Shown: positions 9,645 through 18,338 of the stretch, piece after piece | Layout of the letters: every line of letters begins with the position of its first letter | Position numbering within the stretch: the first letter of the stretch is position 1 | Source: DAOTYX01 sp034434635 | GTDB taxonomy: Bacteria; Chloroflexota; Anaerolineae; B4-G1; DUEL01 | DNA: 64,000 nucleotides | Direction: 5' to 3' | NCBI GenBank assembly: GCA_034434635.1 | Contig: DAOTYX010000079.1 | Span: 1-64,000 of the forward strand | Made by a program: the position numbers and the translations under genes | Notes under the pieces: generated by a model | The model's input: only the letters and a program-made list of their open reading frames with translations | The model's database searches: none | Told to the model about the DNA's origin: nothing

Positions 9645-11165
9645 CTACCCGATCAACCTCATCACCGTGGCATTGAACAGGTTGATCAGCCACGCCGGCC
9701 AGACACCGACGATGAACATCAGCGCCATCAACGGCACCAGGGCGATCACCTCGCGGGCGTTGATCTCCGTCAGGTTGGCCCACCGCGGGTTCAGGGGGCC
9801 CAGCAGCACCTTCTGGATCGTCCACAGCAGGTAGGCCGCGGTGAAGACCAACCCGAGCGTGGCCAGAGCGGTAATGAGAGTGAAGACCGGCCAGGCCCCT
9901 CGGAAGACCATGAACTCGCTGACGAAGCCGTTCAGCCCCGGCAGGCCCAGCGAGGCCAGGGTCGAGAAGAGCAGGATGCCGCCGTAGGCCGGCACGACGA
10001 CCCCCAGCCCGCCGAAGTCGGCCAGGTTGCGCGTGTGCGCCCGCTCATAGATGACGCCCACCAGGGCAAACATCGCCGCCGCAGTGATGCCGTGGTTGAA
10101 CATCTGCAACACTGCGCCGTTGGCCGCCAGCGCCGCGTCCTGCGGGTTCACCCCACCGCCCAGCGCCCGCGCCGCCACGGCGATGCCCAACACCACGAAG
10201 CCCATATGCCCCACCGAAGAGTAGGCCACCAGCCGCTTGAAGTCGGTCTGCCCCAGCGCGGCCAGGCCGCCGAAGACCGCCGCGGCCAGTCCCAGCAGGG
10301 CCAGCACGATCGAGAACTGCGCCGCCTGTTCCGGGAAGAGCGGCAGCACCAGGCGTAGGAAGCCGTAGGCGCCCAGTTTCAACAGCACCCCGGCCAGGAT
10401 CATCGAGCCAGCGGTGGGGGCTTCGGTGTGCGCGTCGGGCAACCAGGTATGGAAGGGCCAGATGGGCACCTTGATGGCGAAGGCGATGGTGAAGGCCCAG
10501 AAGCCGATGGACTTGACCACGGCGATCGGCAGGCCAAACAGCGGCTGGTCAAAAGCCGGCCAGAAGCGCAGCAGCCGCACGATGTCGAACGTCCCCGCCG
10601 TCAGGCCGATAGCCTGGATGGCCAACAACAACCCCAGGCTCCCGGCCATTGTGTACAGGAAGAACTTGTTGGCGGCATAGCGGCGGTTGGCGCTGCCCCA
10701 CACCAGGATCAGGAAGTACATCGGCACCAGGCCGATCTCCCAGAACAGGAAGAACAGGAGCAGGTCGAGCGAGACGAACACCCCCAGCATCCCCGTTTCC
10801 AACAGCAGGAACAGGGCGAAGTAAGAGCGCACCTGCTCCTTGATGCTGAAGGAGATCAGGATCGCCAGCGGGGTGAGGAAGGTGGTCAGCAGGACCATCG
10901 CCAGGCTGATGCCGTCAATCCCCAGGTGGTAGGCTGCACCGACCTGCGGGAACCAGGGAGCGTACTCCTCGAACTGGAACCCCGCCGCCTGTGGGCGGAA
11001 GCCCGTCCAGACGAACACCGCCAGCGCCAGCGGGATCAGGCTGACCAGGAGGGACACCCAGCGGATCAGCCGTTCCTGGTGACGCGGCAGGAGGGCCACC
11101 AGGGCCGCCCCGGCCAGTGGGATCAGGGTGATCAGGGTCAACGCGTGCTGTTGGATGAATTCCAT
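9645..11165 (-). CDS. nuoM: NADH-quinone oxidoreductase subunit M (copy 1 in operon order)
   Basis: 506 residues. HLGIDGISLAMVLLTTFLTP, FWEIGLVPMYFLILVWG, IKVPIWPFHTWLPDAHTEAP and FKRLVAYSSVGHMGFVVLG are classical NuoM motifs; this copy is closer to textbook NuoM than the one at 7463. The ATG at 11165 follows the nuoL stop by 13 bases; upstream in-frame sequence is nuoL shadow. Two NuoM-type subunits alongside NuoL and NuoN would give four antiporter-like modules if both assemble into one enzyme, or alternative enzymes if they do not. Confidence 0.96.
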   Translation of the reverse strand: MEFIQQHALTLITLIPLAGAALVALLPRHQERLIRWVSLLVSLIPLALAVFVWTGFRPQAAGFQFEEYAPWFPQVGAAYHLGIDGISLAMVLLTTFLTPLAILISFSIKEQVRSYFALFLLLETGMLGVFVSLDLLLFFLFWEIGLVPMYFLILVWGSANRRYAANKFFLYTMAGSLGLLLAIQAIGLTAGTFDIVRLLRFWPAFDQPLFGLPIAVVKSIGFWAFTIAFAIKVPIWPFHTWLPDAHTEAPTAGSMILAGVLLKLGAYGFLRLVLPLFPEQAAQFSIVLALLGLAAAVFGGLAALGQTDFKRLVAYSSVGHMGFVVLGIAVAARALGGGVNPQDAALAANGAVLQMFNHGITAAAMFALVGVIYERAHTRNLADFGGLGVVVPAYGGILLFSTLASLGLPGLNGFVSEFMVFRGAWPVFTLITALATLGLVFTAAYLLWTIQKVLLGPLNPRWANLTEINAREVIALVPLMALMFIVGVWPAWLINLFNATVMRLIG

Positions 11166-11178
11166 TCGGCTTTCTCCC

Positions 11179-13242
11179 TCATCGCGACAGCCACAGGAGG
11201 TAGACCAACGCCAGTACGCACAGGAAAGAGAGAACGGAAAGGAGGTAGTTCTGCACCTGCCCGGTCTGCAGCAGGCGGCGCAGCCCCTGGCCGGCAGCCC
11301 CCGCGCCCGCGCCCAGCGCGTCAATGCCGCCGTCAATGATGTGACGGTGGACCCAGTGGTTGGCCCGGCCCAGGATCTCGCCCAGTTTCGCCACGCCGTG
11401 CAGGATGCCGTCAATCAGGCCGCGGTCGAACCAGCGATAGACCGCTCCGGCCAGCCAGATGGTGGGGCGGATGAAGGCCCACCCGTAGAACTCGTCAATG
11501 TAGTACTTGTTGCGCAACACGGTGTGCAGCGGCCCCAGCCAGCGCACCAACGGGTCTGGCTGTCCCTCGCGCAGCGGCTGCCGCCCGTAGACCAGCCACC
11601 CGCCGGTCAGGCCCAGCAGCGCCGCGCCGACCGAGAGGAGTACCGGGATGGGGTTGAACGGCAGCGCCTCCGGCACCTCGCCCAGCGTGGCCCCCACGAA
11701 GTGATGGAACCAGTTGCCGTGCAGCAACTGCCCCAGGAGCGGGAAATCCTCCGGCACGCCGACGAAGCCGAAGAAGACCGCGAACAACGCCAGCACCACC
11801 AGCGGCGCCGTCATTGTCCAGGGCGTTTCGTGAGCATGCTCGGCATGATGGCTGCGCGGCTCGCCAGCGAAGGTCAGACAGATCTGGCGCATCGTGTAGA
11901 AGGCGGTCAGCAGCGCCGAGAGCGCCAGCACCCAGAAGATGAGCGGGTAATGCGCCCAGGCATGGGCCAGGATCTCATCCTTGCTCCAGAAGCCAGCAGT
12001 GATGATGGGGAAACCAGAGAGCGCCAGCCCACCAGCCAGGAAGGTCCAGAAGGTGATCGGCATCCGCCGCCGCAGCCCACCCATCTGCATCATGTCCTGC
12101 TCGTGGTGTGACCCGATGATCACCGACCCCGAGCCCAGGAACAGCAACGCCTTGAAGAAGGCGTGGCTGACCAGGTGGAAGGCCGCCGCCACGTAGGCGC
12201 CGATGCCCAGCGCGGCGACCATGTAGGCCAGCTGGCTGATGGTCGAATAGGCCAGCACCCGCTTGATGTCGTTCTGGGCGACGGCGATGGTGGCCGCGAA
12301 GAAGGCGCTGAAGGTGCCGATAGCCGCCATCGCCACCATCGGCGGCGTCATCACGCCGTGGCCGAAGCCCTCCGCCAGCAGCGGGAACATGCGCACCACC
12401 ATGTACACGCCAGCAGAGACCATGGTCGCGGCATGGATCATCGCGCTGACCGGCGTGGGGCCCTCCATCGCGTCCGGCAACCAGACGTGCAGCGGGAACT
12501 GCGCGCTCTTGCCCACCGTCCCGGCGAAGAGCAACAGTCCCACCGCGGCAGCCACAGAGAGGCCGGGGATCACCGATGGCGTCACCCCCAACTCGTGCAG
12601 CACAGCGCTGTCACGGAGGATCGCCTCGAAACTCAGCGTGCCCGTCTGCGTGTACAGGTAGGCGATGCCCAGGAGCATAATCACGTCGCCGATACGGGTG
12701 GTGAGGAAGGCCTTGATCGCCGCCCGGTACGCCGACGGCTTCTCGAACCAGAAGCCGATCAGCAGGTAGGAGCACAGCCCCATGATCTCCCAGAAGATGA
12801 ACAGCATCAGCAGGTTGTCGGCGACGGTCAACCCCAGCATCCCGGTGGCGAAGAGGCTGATGTAGGCGAAGAAGCGGCTGTAGCGCGGGTCGCCGTGCAT
12901 GTAGCCGACGCTGTAGATGAAAATGGCCAGACAGGTGATGGAGACGAAGAACAGCGTGATCGCCGTCAGCGGGTCCACCAGCACGCCCATCGCCAGGGCC
13001 GCGTCCCCCGACGGCAGCCACGGCACCTGGAAGGCGATGGGGGATTCGGCCAGCGCCTCCCCGCCGCCAGCAACCGCGGTCCAGAAGATCACCTGGGCCA
13101 TCACGAAGGAGATGGCCATCGCGCCGATGGCCAGCGAATGGCTGAGCCGCTTCCACCGGTTGAAGAACAATACGATGAGGGCGAAGGCCAGGAAAGGAGG
13201 CAGAGGAATCAGTAAGGTCAGCAGTTGGCGGACAGTTATCAT
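11179..13242 (-). CDS. nuoL: NADH-quinone oxidoreductase subunit L
   Basis: 687 residues with about 15-16 membrane helices and the long C-terminal part typical of NuoL. Motifs: VDPLTAITLFFVSITC, FIFWEIMGLCSYLLIGFWFE, FPLHVWLPDAMEGPTPVSAM and IKRVLAYSTISQLAYM. It is the distal proton-pumping subunit with the lateral helix. GAGGTGA lies four bases upstream of the ATG at 13242. The gene is followed directly by nuoM. Confidence 0.97.
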   Translation of the reverse strand: MITVRQLLTLLIPLPPFLAFALIVLFFNRWKRLSHSLAIGAMAISFVMAQVIFWTAVAGGGEALAESPIAFQVPWLPSGDAALAMGVLVDPLTAITLFFVSITCLAIFIYSVGYMHGDPRYSRFFAYISLFATGMLGLTVADNLLMLFIFWEIMGLCSYLLIGFWFEKPSAYRAAIKAFLTTRIGDVIMLLGIAYLYTQTGTLSFEAILRDSAVLHELGVTPSVIPGLSVAAAVGLLLFAGTVGKSAQFPLHVWLPDAMEGPTPVSAMIHAATMVSAGVYMVVRMFPLLAEGFGHGVMTPPMVAMAAIGTFSAFFAATIAVAQNDIKRVLAYSTISQLAYMVAALGIGAYVAAAFHLVSHAFFKALLFLGSGSVIIGSHHEQDMMQMGGLRRRMPITFWTFLAGGLALSGFPIITAGFWSKDEILAHAWAHYPLIFWVLALSALLTAFYTMRQICLTFAGEPRSHHAEHAHETPWTMTAPLVVLALFAVFFGFVGVPEDFPLLGQLLHGNWFHHFVGATLGEVPEALPFNPIPVLLSVGAALLGLTGGWLVYGRQPLREGQPDPLVRWLGPLHTVLRNKYYIDEFYGWAFIRPTIWLAGAVYRWFDRGLIDGILHGVAKLGEILGRANHWVHRHIIDGGIDALGAGAGAAGQGLRRLLQTGQVQNYLLSVLSFLCVLALVYLLWLSR

Positions 13243-13299
13243 CCGTTCACCTCGCCAGGTTCTCGGGTTGTACGGTCATAACCGGTCATTCGCCGCACC

Positions 13300-13608
13300 T
13301 CACCAGCGGAGCAGGTTGATCTCTTCAGGGTCTACCGTCCGGCGGCGGCGGTAGACGGCGTCAATGAGCGCCAGTCCCACGGCCACCTCAGCCGCAGCGA
13401 CCACGTAGACGAAGGCGGCGAAAGCCTGGCCGGTGGCAGCGACCGGTTCGTGATACCGCCAGAAGGCCAACAGGTTGATGTTGACGGCGTTGAGCATCAG
13501 TTCGATCGCCATCAGGATGGCGATGGCATTGCGCCGCACGACCACCCCGTACATCCCGATGCAGAACAGAGCCGCCGACAGGATCAGATACCAGTTGAGT
13601 GGGACCAT
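13300..13608 (-). CDS. nuoK: NADH-quinone oxidoreductase subunit K
   Basis: 102 residues with three membrane helices. The conserved Glu of helix 2 is seen in [21 protein letters not shown] and another in [21 protein letters not shown]; both take part in proton transfer. The usual [15 protein letters not shown] start is present. It lies between nuoJ and nuoL. Confidence 0.97.
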   Translation of the reverse strand: MVPLNWYLILSAALFCIGMYGVVVRRNAIAILMAIELMLNAVNINLLAFWRYHEPVAATGQAFAAFVYVVAAAEVAVGLALIDAVYRRRRTVDPEEINLLRW

Positions 13609-13645
13609 CCTCCCTCCATAATGTTGACGCGGTGACGCGGTGAAG

Positions 13646-14143
13646 TTACCGTTCCCTGACGATCATCACCGCCCCGATCAGCGCCATCACCAGCAGCACC
13701 GAGGCCACCTCAAACGGCAGCGCGAATCCCTCGGGGTCTACCAGGGCCAGCCCAAGCAGGCTGATGGAGTTCTCAGGTACCGCTGCGGCAGCGGCTGTCC
13801 ACGGCTGCTGCCAGGCCAGCCAGGCCAGCACGCCCAGCAGCGCCACGGCCATAATCGCTGCCAACCACCACTGTTCATTGGCGCGGGGTAGTGGCTGGCG
13901 CATCACCCGTCGCGTGAGCATCACACCGAAGATGATGAGGATGCCGATCGCGCCCATATAGATAAACAGCTGCGCTGCAGCGAAGAAGGGGGCCTCCAAC
14001 AGCACGTAGATACCGGCCACGCCAAAGAAGACCAGCAGCAGCCACAGCGCGGTGTGGAAGAGATTGCGGCCCACCACCACCGCCAGCGCCGCGCCCAGAG
14101 TGATCACGCCAAACAGCAGGAAGAGCGCCTGTTGTGCCGTCAT
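13646..14143 (-). CDS. nuoJ: NADH-quinone oxidoreductase subunit J
   Basis: 165 residues with five membrane helices. [20 protein letters not shown] is the conserved NuoJ helix 3 with its pi-bulge region. The ATG at 14143 overlaps the nuoH stop by four bases (ATGA); upstream in-frame sequence is nuoH shadow. The C-terminus ends in [10 protein letters not shown] short GACGCGGTGACGCGG repeat lies between it and nuoK. Confidence 0.96.
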   Translation of the reverse strand: MTAQQALFLLFGVITLGAALAVVVGRNLFHTALWLLLVFFGVAGIYVLLEAPFFAAAQLFIYMGAIGILIIFGVMLTRRVMRQPLPRANEQWWLAAIMAVALLGVLAWLAWQQPWTAAAAAVPENSISLLGLALVDPEGFALPFEVASVLLVMALIGAVMIVRER

Positions 14144-15381
14144 GCGCCCACCTCCGCCTCCTCCAATTGGGCGGCTCTCCAGGCCTCCACACGGCGCTGT
14201 TCCCGTCGCGCACCCAGGGAGGCCACCAGCCAGGTCAGCACTGCCACGACCAGGTTGGCCGCCAGCAACGCCCCCGCCCGCGCCCAGACACCCACACCAC
14301 CCGCCGCCACCTCCGACAGGCCCCTGTCCACGAGCCCCACCACACACACGGTGACCAGAGTCAGCGGCACCAGGAATTTCCAGCTGAACGCCAGCACCTG
14401 GTCAATGCGCAGGCGCGGCAGGGTGATCTGCACGAACATCCAGACCAACACCATCAGGGAGACCTTGAGCAGGAACCAGACCGTGCCCAGGATGGGAGCC
14501 GCACCCACCCACGGCCCGCGCCAACCGCCCAGGAAGAGCGTCGTGAAGATCGCGCTCATCCCCACCGCATTGATGAACTCCGCCAGGTAGAACATGCCGA
14601 ACTTCATCCCGCTGTATTCCACCTGGTAGCCGGCCACCAATTCCGACTCCGCCTCCAGCAGTTCGAACGGCCGGGCATTGACCTCGGCCAGGCTGGCCAG
14701 GAAGAAAATCAGCGCCGGCAGGGGCAGCACGAAGAGGAAGGGCACCTCCTGCGCCTCCACAATGCGCTGCATCGAGAGGCTGCCGGCAACCATGACCACG
14801 GCCAGGACGGAGAGCAGTTGGGGAATCTCGTAACTGATGAGAATGGCGACGGCACGAAAGGCACTGACCGTGGCATACTTGTTGTTGGAAGACCACCCGG
14901 CCATCAGCACCACAAACAACGCCGCCGAGGAAAAGGCCAGGATGTAGAAGATGCCGATACCCAGGTCGCTGCCGATCGCCCGCCCCGGCCCGAACGGGAT
15001 CACCGCCCAGACCATCAGCGCCGCCGCGAAGATCAGGATCGGCGCCAGGTTGTAGGGGACAACATCCACCCCCTGCGGACGAATGTCCTCTTTGGTGAGC
15101 ATCTTGATCGCGTCGGCAAAGGTCTGGATAATGCCCCACGGCCCGGCCCAGGTGCCGCTGCTGTTGGGCCCCAACCGCCCCTGCATGCGCGCCGCGATCT
15201 TGCGATAGGCCCAGATCATGAAGATGACCACCACCAGCGGAAAAGCGGCGAGGACCACGGCGGAGATCAGCGACATGATCAGGTTGACCCATCCCGCACC
15301 CATTCCGGCGGCCGTCAGCAACCCGCGCAGCCAGTCACCGATGTTCACGATCACGTTGGAGAGAAAAGCCCAAACCCCCAT
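14140..15381 (-). CDS. nuoH: NADH-quinone oxidoreductase subunit H
   Basis: 413 residues with eight or more membrane helices. ARMQGRLGPNSSG, MLTKEDIRPQ and ARPFELLEAESELVAGY, which lines the quinone chamber, are conserved, although the usual APFDLPEAE has become RPFELLEAE here. The C-terminal extension (about 60 residues) ends in a charged tail. In many operons nuoI follows nuoH; here nuoJ follows directly, and a probable nuoI lies after nuoCD at the right edge of the window. Confidence 0.97.
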   Translation of the reverse strand: MGVWAFLSNVIVNIGDWLRGLLTAAGMGAGWVNLIMSLISAVVLAAFPLVVVIFMIWAYRKIAARMQGRLGPNSSGTWAGPWGIIQTFADAIKMLTKEDIRPQGVDVVPYNLAPILIFAAALMVWAVIPFGPGRAIGSDLGIGIFYILAFSSAALFVVLMAGWSSNNKYATVSAFRAVAILISYEIPQLLSVLAVVMVAGSLSMQRIVEAQEVPFLFVLPLPALIFFLASLAEVNARPFELLEAESELVAGYQVEYSGMKFGMFYLAEFINAVGMSAIFTTLFLGGWRGPWVGAAPILGTVWFLLKVSLMVLVWMFVQITLPRLRIDQVLAFSWKFLVPLTLVTVCVVGLVDRGLSEVAAGGVGVWARAGALLAANLVVAVLTWLVASLGARREQRRVEAWRAAQLEEAEVGA

Positions 15382-15412
15382 GCGTCACGCTCCTCAGAAT
15401 TGTCGGCTGGGA

Positions 15413-15769
15413 TTACATCCACTCCAGTTCGCCCTTGCGCCAGACGTAGACCAGCGCACCAGCGAGGAGCAGGATGAAGAGCACTCCCTCGAGCACTGCG
15501 TAGAACGGGAGGAGGTTGTAAACCAGTGCCCAGGGGAAGAAGAAAATCGCCTCGACGTCAAAGAGGAGGAAAACGACAGCGAAGACGTAGTATTGTGCCT
15601 TGAACTGCACCCATGGCTCGCCGTGAGGCAGCAAGCCACACTCGTAGATTTCACTTTTCCGGGGATTGGGTCGCTTGGGCCGAAGGAGCCAGGCCAGGCC
15701 CACCATCGCTGCGCTGAGAAACAGAGCCACCAGTAACAGAACGCCGACAAGGGTAAACTGATCGAGCAC
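15413..15769 (-). CDS. nuoA: NADH-quinone oxidoreductase subunit A
   Basis: 118 residues, three membrane helices. YECGLLPHGEPWVQF and FDVEAIFFFPWALVYN are typical NuoA sequences. The GTG at 15769 has AGGAGG six bases upstream; a longer frame beyond it includes the promoter and is not used. First gene of the membrane-arm operon A-H-J-K-L-M-(TA)-M-N. nuoB and nuoCD, normally the next genes, are instead at 61.5-63.9 kb on the other strand. Confidence 0.95.
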   Translation of the reverse strand: MLDQFTLVGVLLLVALFLSAAMVGLAWLLRPKRPNPRKSEIYECGLLPHGEPWVQFKAQYYVFAVVFLLFDVEAIFFFPWALVYNLLPFYAVLEGVLFILLLAGALVYVWRKGELEWM

Positions 15770-15817
15770 GGACGGCCTCCTGTAAGAGTTGGTACTGTCA
15801 GGCGTCAAGCGGGCGAC

Positions 15818-15845
15818 ATTGTAACATAAATCGCGCTGAATGCAA
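15818..15845 (-). promoter_or_regulatory. Probable promoter of the nuoA operon
   Basis: On the minus strand, TTGCAT (15845-15840), a 16-base spacer and TACAAT (15823-15818), giving a leader of about 40 bases that contains AGGAGG before nuoA. Confidence 0.6.
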
Positions 15846-15891
15846 AGTGGCCGTTGTAGCACCACTTTCTCGAAGTTTCAGGGTAACTGCC

Positions 15892-16006
15892 CACCCACGC
15901 CGACTGAAGTCGCCCGCTTTGGGCCTTCGGCCTGCGGCCGCAGGCGCCCAGAAAGGCCAATTTCCAATCGGTGCACGGCGGCAAGCAGCCGGGTAGGTGA
16001 TTACGT
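15892..16006. repeat. Dispersed ~115-base element, copy A
   Basis: Read on the minus strand it begins CGTAATCACCTACCCGG, passes CGATTGGAAATTGG, CTTTCTGGGCGCCTGCGG and GGGCGACTTCAGTCGGCG. The same element, with about 25 extra bases in the middle, lies at 50165-50300 in the opposite orientation and is otherwise nearly identical. It contains GC-rich self-complementary stretches. No reading frame is evident. It lies between the nuoA promoter and the GTPase gene. Confidence 0.85.
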
Positions 16007-16030
16007 TTCAGGTTACGGGTAACCAGCGCG

Positions 16031-17089
16031 CTACGGCGTGGCGCTCTCCAGGTTGTCCGGCTCGATCCCCTTCCGTCGGAACAGCCTCTTGCGGCCTTCA
16101 CTTCGCAGCCGGTGGTACTGCTCCCGCAACTGTGCAGCGGTGAACTGGCGCCCCTTCTCGAAGTGCAGCATGGCCACCTGCCCCATCGCCCACGTGCCGA
16201 TAGCAGCGACCATACCAGAGACAACCCAACCAGGGCCAGGCACCACCTTCGCCAGTTCGGAAGCCAGGAAACGCAATCCCACCCCGCCGGCAATGGTCGT
16301 GAGCAGTTCGCGGGCGTGACGCACGGAGAGCGACTCGCCATAAATGGCAGCAATGCGCAGCACCATGCGCACCTGTCCGGCCAGCAGCAGCGGGACATCC
16401 AAAATCGGCACCGGTTCGGTGCCGACAAAGCCGTTGAGTACAGCGGCGCTGCGGATGAGCCGCTGCGCCAGTTGACGGCGGTAGGCGGGCAACTCCCGCC
16501 CCAACGCCACCACCATCCACGGGTGCGCCGCCACCACCGCAGGGATCAACCGCTCCGCCACGCCGGCCCCCGTCTTGGCCGAGATGGGGATAGGAGCCAC
16601 CCCCAACTTGCGCTCGATGTCCTCCAGCACCACCTTCAGGTCGCGGCGGATCAGGTCAATCTTGTTCAGAGCGACCACCAACGGCTTGCCCGTCTCGCGC
16701 AGCGACTCCAGGATCTCCACATCCGACTGGCGCAGGCCGGCTCCTGCATCCAACAGGAGAAGGATCACGTCCGCCCGCGCGGCGGCCTGGGCGGCCACCT
16801 CCGCCCGGTCCACCCCGCCGACCTCCCCGAAGCCCGGGGTATCCACCATCACGAATGGCCCCAGCCGCTCCTCGATCGCCCCGCGGGTGGTGCCCGGCAC
16901 CGCGGTGACGGCAGCGATCTTCTGACCCTTGAGCAGGTTGAACAGGGTGGACTTGCCAGAGTTGACCGGCCCGACGATGGCCAGGTGGGCTGCCGCCTCC
17001 CGCTGTACCGCCAGCGACATTTTGTCCCACTCCAACGCCTGCAACAGACCGCGCAGGTCGGTCAGACGTGAGGGAAGGTTGATCGTCAC
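16031..17089 (-). CDS. Era-like GTPase with DUF697-like C-terminal domain
   Basis: 352 residues. G1 GPVNSGKST is at 40-48, the switch Thr in PGTTRG, G3 DTPG at 93-96, G4 NKID at 152-155 and G5 SAK near 174. After the G domain come hydrophobic segments (VPILDVPLLLAGQVRMVLRI, LLTTIAGGVGLRFLASELAK, WVVSGMVAAIGTWAMGQVAM) matching the DUF697 membrane-associated region found after Era-type G domains. The role is unknown; such proteins are thought to act at the membrane. The GTG at 17089 follows AGGGGAGA. A promoter lies at 17126-17153. Confidence 0.88.
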   Translation of the reverse strand: MTINLPSRLTDLRGLLQALEWDKMSLAVQREAAAHLAIVGPVNSGKSTLFNLLKGQKIAAVTAVPGTTRGAIEERLGPFVMVDTPGFGEVGGVDRAEVAAQAAARADVILLLLDAGAGLRQSDVEILESLRETGKPLVVALNKIDLIRRDLKVVLEDIERKLGVAPIPISAKTGAGVAERLIPAVVAAHPWMVVALGRELPAYRRQLAQRLIRSAAVLNGFVGTEPVPILDVPLLLAGQVRMVLRIAAIYGESLSVRHARELLTTIAGGVGLRFLASELAKVVPGPGWVVSGMVAAIGTWAMGQVAMLHFEKGRQFTAAQLREQYHRLRSEGRKRLFRRKGIEPDNLESATP

Positions 17090-17125
17090 GTGTCTCCCCT
17101 TGCTGTACCCGGAATGACGGCGAAG

Positions 17126-17153
17126 AGTATAGCACGAACTCGGCTTGAGGCAA
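17126..17153 (-). promoter_or_regulatory. Probable promoter of the GTPase gene
   Basis: Minus strand: TTGCCT (17153-17148), 16-base spacer, TATACT (17131-17126). It abuts, back to back, the plus-strand promoter at 17156. Confidence 0.6.
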
Positions 17154-17155
17154 AC

Positions 17156-17183
17156 TTGCCCCTACCAGCGCTTGGGTTATAAT
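17156..17183 (+). promoter_or_regulatory. Probable promoter of the DUF2085 gene
   Basis: TTGCCC (17156-17161), 16-base spacer and a perfect TATAAT (17178-17183), followed by a leader of about 35 bases with CAGGAG at 17207-17212. Confidence 0.65.
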
Positions 17184-17225
17184 CCCCTTGCCGCAACAAC
17201 CCACGTCAGGAGCCACAACGTCACG

Positions 17226-18083
17226 GTGACCACACACACAAACGGCCCATCACAGACAGGGACCCCCTCAGCAGGACATGCCCCCCATTCTGTCCGCGCC
17301 GGGCGCTGGGTAGCCGCGCTGGCCGGCCTGGTTCTCGGTCTCTACCTGGCCCTGGCCCCCGGAGGGTTGCTTTCCGCGGCGGACATGGTCGGTTACGCGG
17401 TCTGCCACCGCATTCCCTCCCACTCCTTCCACATCGCCGGGCGGCAACTGCCGCTCTGCGCGCGCTGCAGCGGCACCTTTCTGGGCGCGCTGACCGGTCT
17501 GGTCGGTCAGGCGGTGGTGCTGAAGCGGCGCCGCGAATCCGGTTTTCCTCCTGTCCCCATCATGATCCTGCTGGTGCTGTTCATCATCCTGATGGGCGCG
17601 GATGGCCTCAACTCCTACCTGACGATGGTGCTGAACCGTCCATTGCTCTACGAGCCACAGCAGTGGTTGCGGCTGGTCACCGGCTCCCTCAACGGCCTGG
17701 CTCTCAGCAGCCTGCTGTGGCCGGTGGTCAATCTCAGCCTGTGGGCAACCCCCTCGCCACAGCCAGCCATCCGCGGCTGGCGCGATTTGGGTGTCCTGCT
17801 GGCGCTGGAAGCCGGGATGACGGGGTTGGTGTTCAGCCGATGGGCACCCCTGCTGTACCCCCTGGCGCTCCTCAGCGCGGCGGGGGTGGTGGCGATGCTG
17901 ACCCTGGTCCACGTCGCGCTGATCCTCATCCTCACCGGCTGGGAGAACCGCTACCACCGCCTGCGAGACGCCGCAGTCCCCCTGATGCTGGGGTTCATCG
18001 TAGCCATGATCGAGATCGGGCTGATTGACCTGTTCCGCTACGCCGTCACCGGCACGGTGGAGGGGATACCGGGGCTATCGTGA
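17226..18083 (+). CDS. DUF2085 membrane protein
   Basis: About 285 residues with seven or so membrane helices. The DUF2085 signature is clear: VCHRIPSHSFHIAGRQLP then LCARCSGTFLGAL, which carries conserved Cys and His residues that may bind metal or heme; no function is established. The GTG at 17226 is preferred because it lies downstream of the promoter and a CAGGAG site, though that site is about 13 bases away, so the start is not certain. The Cys/His block is followed by helices with MGADGLNSYLTM. Confidence 0.8.
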   Translation: MTTHTNGPSQTGTPSAGHAPHSVRAGRWVAALAGLVLGLYLALAPGGLLSAADMVGYAVCHRIPSHSFHIAGRQLPLCARCSGTFLGALTGLVGQAVVLKRRRESGFPPVPIMILLVLFIILMGADGLNSYLTMVLNRPLLYEPQQWLRLVTGSLNGLALSSLLWPVVNLSLWATPSPQPAIRGWRDLGVLLALEAGMTGLVFSRWAPLLYPLALLSAAGVVAMLTLVHVALILILTGWENRYHRLRDAAVPLMLGFIVAMIEIGLIDLFRYAVTGTVEGIPGLS

Positions 18084-18302
18084 CGGGGGACGCGGAGACG
18101 CGTGCACAAGAGAGAGCCAGCACCTGCTCAATCTGCTGACCGATTCCTGGCTTTTCGGCACTCTAAACCAGGAACAACGCTCAAGGGAAACTACCCAGCC
18201 GTCGGAGCGATCCCCCTGCGGGTTCGGGAGATGGCTTCGTCGCCCGGAACCTGCCCTTTTGGCGGCAGACCGAACGGTTACGAACGAAAAAGAACGGAAA
18301 GG

Positions 18303-18331
18303 TTGACAGGGTTCGTTATTTGTGGTAAGAT
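18303..18331 (+). promoter_or_regulatory. Strong promoter of the DeoR gene, leaderless arrangement
   Basis: A perfect TTGACA (18303-18308), exactly 17 bases, then TAAGAT (18326-18331). Transcription would start near 18338, at or next to the ATG at 18339. The 220 bases upstream of it (18084-18302) show no gene. Confidence 0.75.
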
Positions 18332-18338
18332 GGATTCA

